64,000 bases of DNA from Botryosphaeria dothidea. Lineage: Eukaryota > Ascomycota > Dothideomycetes > Botryosphaeriales > Botryosphaeriaceae. Made by a program: the position numbers and the translations under genes. A model generated the notes under the pieces. That model worked only from the letters and a program-made list of their open reading frames with translations. It was not told where the DNA came from and made no database searches. The stretch spans positions 2,604,001 through 2,668,000 of the forward strand of contig WWBZ02000001.1 in assembly GCA_011503125.2 (NCBI GenBank). The letters run 5' to 3'. This document shows positions 22,854 through 33,388 of this stretch, one piece after another. Position 1 is the first letter of the stretch. Each line of letters starts with the position of its first letter.

Positions 22854-23714
22854 TCATGACTTAGGCTTCATGATCGCCCACCAATTGTCCTTCTCGTACC
22901 CGGCCTCCGCGACCTCTCCACCAGCTTGCTGGATGTCATGCTCCAACTCTCCCTTGCGGTATAGGTGGTAATACCGATGGAATGTCTTTGGCCCTTCCGG
23001 GGAAGCAGCCTCGGCCTGCTCAGGCTGAGCACTTTCCTTCTTCTTAGTTTTCTTAGGAGCATTCTTGTTCATAACCCAGGGCACCATGACGTCCTGCTCG
23101 TGGCCTTCATCCCAGCCTCGCCTGCTGTCCCTCTGCTCGAGGGCCCAGACATATACCAGCGCTTGCCCTTGCGGGGTCAGATGGTCCAGTATAGCCTTGG
23201 TGGCTTCGATGCGACGCTCTGGGGTGGACAGGTGGTGGATGACGGCGATGGAGATGGCGAAATCGAAGGCGGCTAGAGGATGAGGCAAGCTCAGGGTGTC
23301 GGCAACGATGGCGCTGTGCGGCTGATGCCTCGTGGCTATCTTGGCAAGGTTTGTGGATCTGACACCAAGATTATCGGCACGAGGTCGAGCGCATCACTTT
23401 AGGCATGGGAGGCCTACCGGTCGGAGGCGACAATGTAGAGGCTTGGATTGACGGCCAGGTACTTGCCATTGCCGCAGCCGATGTCGAGGCCGACAGCGCC
23501 GGCGGGAAGGCCTTTCAGAAAGCGCTCAACTATGGGCCATGGCTACTGGGGAGGCGATGAGCGAGGTGACGTGTGGGGTGGCATGGCGGAGACCGAGTAC
23601 CTTGTAGCGAGTCTCGGAAAAGTGGCTTGCGATTTGCTCGTAGACCTGGTGGACGTGCTGGTCCTCGTACTGAGGCCCGCGGTCGGGGTCGGCGGAGGGA
23701 CCGTCAGCGGGCAT
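22854..23714 (-). CDS. TRM9: tRNA (carboxymethyluridine-34) methyltransferase Trm9
   Basis: Methylates cm5U at the wobble position of certain tRNAs to mcm5U, working with Trm112 in the cytoplasm. Three exons (23601-23714, 23418-23542, 22854-23358) give 247 residues. The family phrases are all there: YEDQHVHQVYEQIASHFSETRYK then PWPIVERFL, SAM motif I GLDIGCGNGKYL, LYIVASDRS, FDFAISIAVIHHLSTPERR, ALVYVWALEQ, a basic central loop (NKNAPKKTKKKE), FHRYYHLYRKGELE and the end KDNWWAIMKPKS. Intron 1 must end at CAGTAG|CCATGG rather than at the CAG three bases earlier, because only that keeps PWPIVER. The start MPADGPSADPD is preferred to an upstream in-frame ATG followed by low-complexity residues. 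Confidence 0.94.
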
Positions 23715-24169
23715 GTGGAGGAGCGGGATCTGGGAGGGCAGCAGGATAGGGCTGATGCGGAGACATGGAATGGGCGAGAGCGAGACGCGTGCGGACGGAC
23801 GTAAGGCGCGACGGCGCGGGAGTGGCGCGCGCGCCGGAGGAAGAAAAAAAAGTGAGCGGAAAAGCGGAGCCAAGCCAAGGCGCTTCCTTCCCCGAGCGCC
23901 GCCCTGCCCCAGGCTGACCATCTGGATTTCTTTTCCTCTTCCCTCCTTGAAGCCTTGCCCGCTCCGCCTGCCCAGCGCGGCTCCCACTGCTGCGCGTCCC
24001 CAGTGAGGCTCTGCGCAGGCCCGTCTCAGTGACCGTATAGCATAGGACCCCCTTCCGCTCCATGTCGCCCGCCTGCGCCTCTCCCGGTCCGGCCTGTTGT
24101 AGATACCGCTGCTGCGTAGCCAGGAGCCTTTTCCTTCTTGTCTATTGTAGTCCCTATTGCGCGCGCTGA
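23715..24169. promoter_or_regulatory. Bidirectional promoter, TRM9 / USP-like gene
   Basis: 455 bp between two divergent starts. Part stays open in the TRM9 frame but encodes Arg/Pro-rich sequence with no family match. No clear TATA box; C/T-rich on the USP side. Confidence 0.45.
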
Positions 24170-25852
24170 GTGGCGTCCTTCTTCACGTCCGCTTCCTATT
24201 GTCCGCCATTGCCCACAATGGCCCTCTCCAGGTTCAATGCCAGGCTGCTGGCCCACGCTCGCCGCTCCACTCACCCCCGTCGCCGCCGTCTTGTTCTGCT
24301 TTCCTCCCGTCAACTTCAGCGTCCCTCTCCTCGCCTGCGGCCGTCAAACTCTTCTTTGTCTCCTGCCAACCAAAGGACAATGCCGCCTCCGGACATGTTG
24401 CCCGACGACAAAGCCTCTCCTCGCAGGCCGAGGATTGCTTTCAAGCTACCTCCCAAGAAGAACAAGGACCTCACCACCTGCTCCAATGTCGCCCTCAAGC
24501 TCAAGCTCGACCCTGCTGAACCCGGCGCTGCTATCGGCACGAAGGACCACGCCTGCCTCAGTGAATTCCAGAGCCCAGACGTTGGTTATCGCCTTCCGCA
24601 CTACGACGACCCCATTGGAGCATCCGTTGAAAGACTCCAGATCCCTCATGTCCCAGACTCAATATCCGACGACGTAGATACCCCTCAGCTCACCCCCTGC
24701 AAGTCTGCCGCCAAGCGCAAGCTCGAAGAGCTTTCGAAGAACCCCATCGCCTTCGTCCCCGCCACGAAAGCTACCATGGATACCGAGCCCGCTCGCAAGC
24801 GCCGCCGCCTCATGAACCAAGACATGGCTGAGAGATCGCACTCCGCCGTTCACCTTTCCCGCGAGTACTCGAGACCCGACCTCGGCGTTGCCGGCCTGAG
24901 GAATCACAATGGCGCTATCTGTTACCGCAGAAGCGTCTACCAAGTCCTGATCAACACCCCCGTTTTTGTCAACTGGATCAAGCTCCATGGCGTCGACCCG
25001 CAACACCCTTGTCCGCCGCAGAGGAGCAAGCCCTGTCTCCACTGCGCGCTGCGCAACCTCGCAAACGCCTATTGGCCTCCTGGCACCCTGCGCCGCGACG
25101 AGGGCGCCATCGACAAGGCGCTCAGGATCCTCGACAAAGTGATGAACGCACACAGCTGCGTTGGAGGCACTCCCCGTTCCTTCAGCCAGCAACAGGACGC
25201 CCATGAATTCCTGAACCAGCTTCTCCAGTTCCTGGAAAGGGATGCGGCGCCCAGGGTGATCAGGGAGCTCAAGGCCCTTTTCGGCCTCAAGCGTGTCAAG
25301 TCACGGTCCTGCACGCGTTGCGGGCTCGTGGACGACACCTGGGACCCGATCGTCGAGCAGGGACTGTGCGTGAACATCAGGCACCCCAAAAGGGGCCTGA
25401 CCCTCGAGGAATACGTCGACAATGCCTTCAAAGAGGTCAACGACGGCATCTTCTGCACCAATTGCAGGACGAAGTTGACCCACAACTACAAGCATTCAGT
25501 CCTGGATGGGCCCGAACTGATGCTGGTCCAAATGTCCCGTTTCACGTGGCTCGGAGGGGCAAGGAAGCTCCACGATCCGGTCCCGCTGAACTTGTATCTG
25601 GACTTGTCCAAGCACTTCAAGGACAGCCAGTTGCAGCAGCCGGGTACTCTCAGGTACCGGCTCACTGGAATGGTCTTGCACGAAGGAGGCGCCGGCGGCG
25701 GACACTACATAGCCAAGGTCGTCACGCCAAAGGGGACGGAGGAAGCCAGCGACGCCGACATCACGCGCAACTTGACGGTCAAGGACCTTCTGAAGGCCCG
25801 CGATGGCACTTTCACCCCCTACATCCTGGCATACACGAGGGTCCGTGGATAG
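24170..25852 (+). CDS. Ubiquitin-specific-protease (UCH/C19)-like protein
   Basis: Single exon, up to 560 residues. The USP fold is read from LRNHNGAICYRRSVYQVL (Cys box, Cys about residue 251), QQQDAHEFLNQLLQFL, paired CTRC and CTNC of the finger region, LMLVQMSRF, YRLTGMVLHEG and GGGHYIAKV with the catalytic His near 512, ending PYILAYTR. It would remove ubiquitin from proteins. The Cys box departs from the consensus GNTCYMNS: it reads GAICYRRS, with one extra residue before the Cys, so the oxyanion-hole Asn is missing and activity is uncertain. The start is also uncertain: the ATG at 24380 (MPPPDMLPDDK) is equally good, and the 70 residues before it are Arg/Ser-rich and could be leader or a targeting sequence. 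Confidence 0.82.
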   Translation: MASFFTSASYCPPLPTMALSRFNARLLAHARRSTHPRRRRLVLLSSRQLQRPSPRLRPSNSSLSPANQRTMPPPDMLPDDKASPRRPRIAFKLPPKKNKDLTTCSNVALKLKLDPAEPGAAIGTKDHACLSEFQSPDVGYRLPHYDDPIGASVERLQIPHVPDSISDDVDTPQLTPCKSAAKRKLEELSKNPIAFVPATKATMDTEPARKRRRLMNQDMAERSHSAVHLSREYSRPDLGVAGLRNHNGAICYRRSVYQVLINTPVFVNWIKLHGVDPQHPCPPQRSKPCLHCALRNLANAYWPPGTLRRDEGAIDKALRILDKVMNAHSCVGGTPRSFSQQQDAHEFLNQLLQFLERDAAPRVIRELKALFGLKRVKSRSCTRCGLVDDTWDPIVEQGLCVNIRHPKRGLTLEEYVDNAFKEVNDGIFCTNCRTKLTHNYKHSVLDGPELMLVQMSRFTWLGGARKLHDPVPLNLYLDLSKHFKDSQLQQPGTLRYRLTGMVLHEGGAGGGHYIAKVVTPKGTEEASDADITRNLTVKDLLKARDGTFTPYILAYTRVRG

Positions 25853-26370
25853 GCTTCAGTTGGCAGGAAAGCGTTACAGGGCTTTCCATATGCGGCAGAT
25901 CGGCTTTCCTAGAGCTTCTTGTTTTCTTTGGTCTTCATAAGATACCCACGCCACGGGAGGCCGTTCTGGAGATTTCATTTGCTATATTAATAGATAGGGC
26001 GTCGAAAAAAAAAGACATCATTTTTATTCGGACTTGTTGTACCTCATCATTTCACTACTCTATTGTCTCTTTTCACTGTTGGACTGAATTCATGCGTCCT
26101 CACGACTCGCATGCGGATTACGAGCAGTAATTTCCATGAGAGAGTGCATTTTTATGACAATTACTTGCTGATATCTATGGTAACTGTAGCGTTGCGACAT
26201 CCTCTTCCCGTGGGGAGTGGAAGCATTCGTCCGGATGCAACTGTTATTTGATTCGACGAACACCTGTATCCGGACGAATGCTTCTACTCCCCATGAGGAA
26301 ATACGGTTGGAATTGTTTAGCTAACATGCTTCTAGATTGAAGTCTACAGCAAAAGACGCGCCCCGCCCCT
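25853..26370. other. Convergent 3' spacer (contains an inverted repeat)
   Basis: Between the USP-like gene and the P450, which converge. Apart from the inverted repeat at 26212-26292 it holds only AT-rich sequence likely to carry both poly(A) sites. Confidence 0.5.
26212..26292. repeat. Near-perfect 25-bp inverted repeat
   Basis: Arms 26212-26236 and 26268-26292 are reverse complements at 24 of 25 positions (GGGGAGT(G/A)GAAGCATTCG and onward to TCCGGAT) with a 31-nt spacer. The RNA could form a long hairpin. A related core, GGGAGT(C/T)GAAGC(A/G)TTCGT, occurs again in the inverted repeat at 37002-37155. Confidence 0.8.
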
Positions 26371-28285
26371 CTACATAGGCACATTTTCATTTCTCCTCCG
26401 GAACGACACCTTCGCCGTCGGATTCGCCGTAGCCTCCGCCGACGTCACCACCGTCGCGGGCCGCTCCGTCACGCCCTCGGGCAGCTTCCAATCGTACATC
26501 AACAGCATGTACGCCAGCGCAATCTTGGCCTCGTTCGACGCGAAGAAGCGCCCCGGGCAGGCATGCGTGCCGTGGCCGAAGCCGAGATGGTCCTCGCTGG
26601 TGGTGACGAACTGCCAGTTGTTCTCCTGGCCGGGGCGCTCGCGCATGCGCAGGAAGCGGGCGGCGTCGAACCGGTCCGGGTCGGGATATAGGGTCGGGTC
26701 GTGCAGGCGCTCCATCGAGCACGAGACGACGGCGCCCTTGGGGATGAAGGTGCCGTCGCCGAGCGTGACGGGCTCGCGCGCGACGCGGTTCATGACGACT
26801 GCCGGCCATCAATCTCAAGGAACGGGGGGAAACAATTAAAAGGAAAATGCTTACGCAATCCTGCCGGATTCATCCTCTGCGACTCTTTCAAGAAGCTGTC
26901 CATCAGCTTCATCTTGTACAGGCTCGTCTTCTTCCACCCTTCCTCCTTGATCACCCGCCTGACCTCCTCGCGCAGCTCATCCATGACTTCCGGATGCCCC
27001 ACCAGGTCGTACATGGCGTGCGTGAGCAGGTCGCTCGTGGTGTGCAGCGCCGCGACGGAGAAGAACAGCTGGTTGATGATTGGGTCGTACGGCCTGCCCT
27101 TGGCCACCTCGTCCATCCACCGCACAGTATCCTTGCCCTTCACCCTCTCACCCTTCGCTTCGAGCGCCGCATCACGCTTACGTCTCTTCTCAATTTCCGG
27201 GCCGATCAGGGCGCCGGCGCGGGCGATGATGGCGCGCACGCGGCGCGGGCCGGGGAGATAGAGGTTGACGAGCGGGCGGATGAAGGCAGGGTACTTGCGC
27301 AGCTCGTGGACGGCAAGGAAAGCCTCGACGGTGTAGCTGATGAGCATCTCGAGCCATTCTTCATTGCAGCAGAGCTCGGGTCCGAGGAAGATGCGGGTGC
27401 TGAGACGGGCGACGTAGTGGAGCATGAAGGGCTTGAGGGTGATGTCACTCCATTCTGGTTTGTCGTCAGTGCAATTGCCTTGAATCGTTTGTTCTGTTTT
27501 GCGTTGATGCTCTGGAGTGTGGGTTGTTGTTGCTCACCTTTTTTCTCGCCCAAGTCGTCCAGAAGTGTAGCCTCGCTCTCTTCGCAGAGGTCTTGAGTCA
27601 GATTTCCTAACAAGGGATCGCTGGTTATTACTTCATTTCTCTCGGTGACCCAGGGGGAAACAGCCACTTACCGATGGCCTGAGTGAGCTTGGTTCTAATG
27701 GTGTCAGCGAAGATTGGCTTTTCGAGGACTTGACCAAAGCCCTCGAAACCCTTCAGATGGGCGAGGAACTCCTACTCGAGTCATCAGCCTTAGCACATTC
27801 AACCTTGTCTTTCTTTTGATCCCCAACGTACATTGGCATTCCAGTCGCCGAAGCTCAGTCTCGGGTCGCTCTTGATCTCGTTGACGTATCTGTTCGGCAA
27901 GATGATCTTTGGTCCGACCGGGCTGACGACTTGGAAAGGCTTGCGGATCTGTTTGCAAGTTTGGGCAATCAGCTGGCTGCTCCTTCATTTCTCGTTTCCA
28001 AAATAGCTGCTTGTTGTGATGGAGACGCACCTGGTTCAAACCGTAGTTGACGACATCGGCAGCGCGAGTCCTCCAATCCTGCCTCGCTTTGTTGTAGTCC
28101 TTGCCCTCTTCCAAAAACACTACGGGGATCGCCGGGTGGAGCCGCTCGCGACGAATGTACACGGCAGCGAAGAAGAGCAGAGCCGCTGTAGCGAAGAGCT
28201 GGGCGTACAAGGTGGTCCCGCCGGAATGGGCAGGCGGGAGGGAGTTGCTCGGCGAATCGGCGGCGGCGGGCGACAGAGCTTCCAT
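26371..28285 (-). CDS. Cytochrome P450 monooxygenase
   Basis: Six exons join in frame to a full-length ER-type P450. Residues ~25-47 (TTLYAQLFATAALLFF then AVYIRRERL) form the membrane anchor. The I-helix motif is AALHTTSD in place of AGxxT, the ExxR motif is in LKESQR, the PERF-type region is DPDRFDAARF, and the heme loop is FGHGTHACPGRFFASNE with the thiolate Cys. The (A/V)A(I/L)HTTS helix and the CPGRFFA loop are typical of the fungal group that includes ent-kaurene oxidase and indole-diterpene P450s, so a terpenoid or alkaloid substrate is possible. No backbone-forming synthase is nearby, so I do not place it in a pathway. Family certain, substrate unknown. Confidence 0.9.
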
Positions 28286-29285
28286 GTTCGATCAGAAAAA
28301 AAATCAGGCTCAACACGGGGAGTCCTGTAGAGCTTGGAGCATGTGAAGTGGCGTAAACGCGAACTTCTCTTATATATGAACTCTATCTTACTCCGCCTTC
28401 TTGTCCCTCAGAGCACCTAGACGCTTGGAATTTTCCTCGACGAAATTGCTATGGATCGGTGTTGTTCGTTCCCGCTACCCGACCTTCTCGTTCCCGAACC
28501 CGATGTCCAGCCTTCCCCCTCTCATTGGTCAGGAGACGCCCAAACGTCCACCTTTCGCCGCCGCCGAAATGGGGTCGGGTTATTGCAGCTCCGTGCCCGG
28601 AAAGGATGTACGAGGTGAAGTACGTATTGCGATGGTTCTCATTGGCCGTCGTCTTGTTTCAGGCAGTCGTGGGCACGTATGTGGCACCTTCATCTTCTGA
28701 GCACACCTTAAAGCCGGCAACTTGGCAGTCCGGCTCGTTTCAGTGGGGCGTGTCGGTGGCAATCAATGCATGTCACGGTCGATCTCCGCATCGCTGGTTG
28801 CACGATTCATGCTGTCGGGAAGTGCAGGTGGCGACGGAGACCATGCCGCTGCGGAAGTCGGCGTACAAAAGTACCCGTTCTCCCGGCCGCGGATGCTGGA
28901 ATTTCCGCATTCAAACATGCCGAAGTCCATAGTCTTCAATAGGCAAAATCAATTGAGAAGAAGAGCGTGTGAACTCATGTGCTGCCACGGCTGATTTTGA
29001 GCGAACCCGGGGAGTCAACGAGCAAAGCCCTTCTAGTGTTGCCAGCAATGTTAGCGGTTAGAAATATATAGCCATCTGAGGAATTCATCAATCAGCCCAC
29101 GTTGTTACAGATTGGGTTTTCGGTGCTCACATAACATAGGGAGCATATGGAGCGTTGTCCAAGTACCAATCAACCATTCGTTGACTGATGAACAACCTCC
29201 GTCAAACTCGAAGCTCCCACAGATTGAAAGACAACAATCATCAATGCTTTGCTGCATATCAGCTTCTTTCTCAAGTACCACAGCC
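28286..29285. other. Intergenic, promoter side of the P450
   Basis: About 1 kb with no gene seen. TATATATG near 28,370 could be a TATA box for the P450, about 85 bp upstream of its start. The remaining frames are short and unrecognised. Confidence 0.4.
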
Positions 29286-30500
29286 TTAGTCAAATTTTGG
29301 TATCAACTTACAATGCATCGTATGATTACTCGTAATTAATGCACACGCGGCACATAGAAGATAGAATAATGGCATTACCATGTGCGTGTATATGTCGAGG
29401 GCTGGCCAACCAGCCGCACTGCCCACACCGAACTCGGTAAGAGCCCCAAGAGTCGTAAAGGCCAAGAAGAAGTAAAGCTGAGGGTCCTTCAAAGACTGAA
29501 GCGTCTAATTCTAATGTCAGATCCCTCATGAACAATTTCTTGATGCCGAATAGCTCACTGGCTGCCATTGATGTTTCCAGGTAGCTTTTATGTGAATGTT
29601 AGGCAGCCAAGAATCTGTGAGTGATCGTATAGGTCGCATCCACGATTGGAGTCCCAGCGATAGAGCACAAAAGAGCAGACCCTCCAGATGGATCAAGAGA
29701 TTGCGCTTGCTTTCACTCACATAGAAATCCGCCTGGCTGATGATACTTACAAACGGAAATGCAACTCCCCAAACGATCAGGCGAACTGGTTGTGCTTCGC
29801 GCCGGTAGCACATGGCAGTCAGCAGTAATGCTGCAAGCATGATTGTTGAGCTTGTCAGTCCGCTTAGTGCATAGCACAATAACTTTGTAACGCCGCCATA
29901 AGCGGAATAGTAGCCGAACAGAGAAACGAAGAAGCCTTTTGGATCCACGATATTCAGTCAGAGTCATGTCCTTCTATGCGAATATGATAAGTGTAATAAC
30001 TAACCACTCATGAAAATACTCCCTGAGAGAATTGTCAGAACGACTTCAAAAGACATCGCAAACATCGAGAGCCAGACTCCGGCAACGCGCGTGCTGTAGA
30101 AAACTTTCATTGCCACTTTGATTGATCAGATTCTGGAATCCGCTGAAAGCAGGTTTGCTAACAAAAGTCTTGTCCTTGGATATATTGTAGGCTGATTGAG
30201 AGGTCGAAGAAGTAACAAAGCTGTATTGATCAGAGATCCCGTTCGATGCGAAGTACGAGCTGCGATACGTACGAATAGTGAAACAAGCAGACGGGCATCA
30301 ATCTTTCTGCTGAGCCTTTGGCGACAATTTTCCGCAAATGGAAGCTGATCATCGAGACTCAAAGACTGTCTTCTGAATCCGGTACTGAAGCCTGGGCTGG
30401 GTGCGGAAAGCGGAAGTTGCTGATCATCAGCATTGAGACCTTCTTCCAATCCCTCCTCGGCCAGATTCAGCCTCTCATTGTCTCTGTGAGCCTGAGTCAT
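29286..30500 (-). pseudogene. Degenerate MFS permease, anion:cation symporter (Dal5-like) type
   Basis: Three separated pieces in order resemble the allantoate/pantothenate permease group. First, an N-terminus with acidic residues followed by RLSRKIDARLLVSLF (30500 to about 30,275). Second, a piece around 30,090-29,760 with STRVAGVWLSMFAMSFEVV, GYYSAYGGVTKLL and LLTAMCYRREAQPVRLIVWG; the YRR-x-EQP-x-R-x-x-x-W pattern is the helix-4/5 signature of the group. Third, SLKDPQLYFFLAFTTLGAL near 29,480, which matches the start of helix 7. Splicing can connect some pieces, but the second transmembrane region is garbled and everything after helix 7 is missing: only about half of the expected ~500 residues can be found. 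I call it a truncated, decayed gene. Family by pattern, moderate confidence. Confidence 0.5.
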
Positions 30501-30849
30501 CTCTGTTGTATGCTATGGAAGCAGTGCAAAGCGCGGCAGATAGATAGCGCGTAGCTGTGGAACGATATGTCAAAATATTGGACATAGATCAAGAATGAAC
30601 GAGAGGCTGAGCGAACAGCAGGCTGAAGCTTAACATTTTAAGCAATCATGATTAGGCTGATAAATTTGGAAAGGTATGCAGGGAGACTGTACAACTATTG
30701 CACAAAGCTCCGGCCGTGCGGTTGAGTTCAGCCTGATGGAAAACCCAACCTCGCGTCCGATCCTTCCCTCCATTCATACAACACATTGCCTTTTGTTACT
30801 ATGACGATGCTGTTCAAAAATGCTCTGCACCTAGCTGGTACACCACATA
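30501..30849. other. Spacer between two divergent decayed genes
   Basis: About 350 bp, AT-rich, no gene. It would have been the shared upstream region of the MFS permease and the DUF6536 gene. Confidence 0.4.
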
Positions 30850-33268
30850 ATGTGCCGATTGAACTTTCACAGCTCTCAAGGTCTGTCCGATCGTGCTCTT
30901 GTCCAGTCCAATCTATCTCCTAACTGCAAGCTGGATAGGGACCACGAATCTCCATTGAACGATGTCCCGATGGGACGCCTCGGCGCGTTCACCTATATCA
31001 GTCTCCTGACCAACTACTCGTTCCACTGGCAAGAACGTGTGGCCAAATTGAGCAACCAAAGGATCACAGCCTGGAAGGCTGGTATGGTTCTCAATAACTT
31101 GGCTGCGCTTTTAATCCTCCCGGTCAACATCGCTGTTCCTTCCTGGGCAACTATGAAATTGGAATACAACAAGGCACCTTGTACCAAGGTGATTGCGGGC
31201 TAGTGGAGCGTGCTACCTTGGCAGGCCATGCTATTATCAATATCTTGGGAACCATTCTGCTAGCTGCAAGTAACTATACTATGCAGATATTGGTTGCCCC
31301 CACTAGAGGGGACGTGAATGCGGCGTATTTTGAGGGGCGGACCTTTAAAGTAGGCGTCCAGTCAATCGGAAACCTCAGGATAATCAGCAAGTACCGAGCA
31401 TTCCTCTGGATCCTTCTTGCACTTGCATCCATTCCGTTACATCTTGTGTAGGTCAAACCTGCAGACCGTGTGAATACGGACTTCTTACAGTTTTCCAGAT
31501 ACAATTCAGTCATCTTCTCCTCGCAACAATGAATATAAAGTGGCCGTCGTGAAACCCGAGTTCCTGGATGGTGCTCCGTTCGACGTGCGGCTTGTCAACA
31601 ACTTTGGAAAATCAGACGTACCCCCATCACCAAGCGGGCAGATTCTGGCGAACGATAGTATCGATGTGACTCCGGATAAGTACTATATCCCGACTGTTGT
31701 TCCGGAAGACACCAACCTATTGGAAGCTCTTCAGACTAAATCTCGCGCTGGACGACTGACCAGAATGAGTAACGCAGAATGTGTTAAAGCATATATGGCG
31801 AACCCTTAGACCCAATACGGCAATGTCATTGCAGTGAGTGAACGCGCAGTTTCAGACAGTCCTGTTATGTGGCTGGACTTATTCCTCACCAAAGAACCAC
31901 TCCATTCCTTGGATTTGTCGATACGCCGGCCTAAGTAACACGACGTGGGACGTAGCAAATGGGACCTCTAATTGCAATCCTGAGGCACTCACCACTAACT
32001 CGAGCACTTGGTCAGTCGGTGTGTATGCGGTTTACCTCGGTCATGGTCACTGGCGCATAGAAAGCTATCCAATTTCCTGGTGCTTGGCGGAGTCATACCC
32101 ACGCTGTGTCTGACAGCACGATATGCGCCTGTTGATAACGGTCATAGCTGCAAACACGGTTAAGGTTGTTACAATTATTACAACTCTGTTACAGTATAAG
32201 TTGCCAGCTTTGGTCACGATCGGAGATGGAATAGCGTCTTTTTTGCAAAATCCGGACGAGGCAACGAAAGGAATGTGCCTAGCTGCGGACGCTGAGTTCG
32301 AATCCTCTTTGTGGGAATCAAAACCAAGAAGATACTCCAAGGGTGGAAGGGACCGAGATCGATCAGCCGGGGCTTCGCGTCGACAGTGGGCGGCAAGCAT
32401 TACGCTGTAAGTACGGTTGAGCTTGAAGGATTACCAAACGAAGGAGCTAAAAAATTTCAGATTTGCCATCACGATGGTCTCCGCAGCTGTTCTTTCGCTG
32501 ATTTACGATAACTCGCATATTTCAGAGTGGAAATTTTCTGCCTCCATTCAACCGGACGTAATTAAAATTGGTCGGCGGCTAGACGTTGCCACCTTGGTTA
32601 TCATCGGAAACATCCCACAGGTTGCTTTGTCTTTCAACTACCTACAACTCAACCGGCTCCTCACATGTATGGCGGCTTCTCGCGAGTGGTCGTTATACGC
32701 TCATCAGAAAAAAGGGCTCCGGACTTCCAACCCGGTAGACGCTCAGCGTTCTACCTATTGGCTTCAGCTCCCACTCAAGTTTGCAGTCCCGCTCATGGCA
32801 AGCTCAGCCGCCCTCCACTACTTGGCCTCTCAGAGCCTCTTCTTTGGGTCCGTCCGCTACTACTCGCCCTATGAAAAGGACGGCAAACGCATCATTTCGG
32901 AAGACCATACTGGTCTGGGTCACTCACAAAATGCGGCGTATGTTCTGATGATGGGATTGCTATTCATCAATACCGCAGTCGTACTCTGGGGAAGATCAAA
33001 AAATAAGCCGGGGATGCCGCAAGTAATACCAACCACTGCAACCATCTCTGCGGCATGTCATCCACCAGAAGAGCCTGAGGTGCACCTGAAACCCATTCAA
33101 TGGGGCGAAGTGGTACAAATCGGAGACAGTAGCACAGTCCGCCATTGCTCTTTCAGCAGTGGCGAGGTGATGATGCCAGTCGAAGGGGACATATATGTGA
33201 TATACCAACTACTGAACATGATGGGATATTATGAAGAAAGAAAAAGAGAAAGAGAGAGAGAAACTTGA
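30850..33268 (+). pseudogene. Decayed DUF6536 multi-pass membrane protein gene
   Basis: The whole length of a DUF6536-type protein can be followed, but not in one frame. Conserved pieces in order: ITAWKAGMVLNNLAALLIL, LYQGDCGLVERATLAGHAI with SNYTMQILVAPTRGDV, YNSVIFSS after a 51-nt intron (31448-31498), KPEFLDGAPFDVR, CLAESYPRC, LVTIGDGIASFLQNPDEATKG, a normal intron at 32408-32460, then SLIYDNSHISEW, ISAACHPPEEPE and SFSSGEVMMPVEGDIYV. Breaks seen: a frameshift near 31,172, another near 31,525, an in-frame TAG at 31807-31809, a frameshift near 31,835 and an in-frame TGA at 32111-32113. No plausible introns remove them. The 3' end runs into a GA-rich simple repeat (33,232-33,263). The family is of unknown function and common in fungal accessory regions. 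Confidence 0.82.
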
Positions 33269-33388
33269 TTTGAGATTTTCGCAGCAATCCAATGCTTGTC
33301 CGTGTTGAGTAGTCTAAGTCCGTTTCTTAGTTTCTGTGCGCTGCAGCCGGAGCCCGGGGAGACTAGTAGTGACGAAATTATCTCTCAC

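Noticed and set aside
26371..28285. P450 as part of a secondary-metabolite cluster
   Set aside because: No polyketide, peptide or terpene synthase lies within the window, and its neighbours are a USP-like protein and decayed transporter-type genes.
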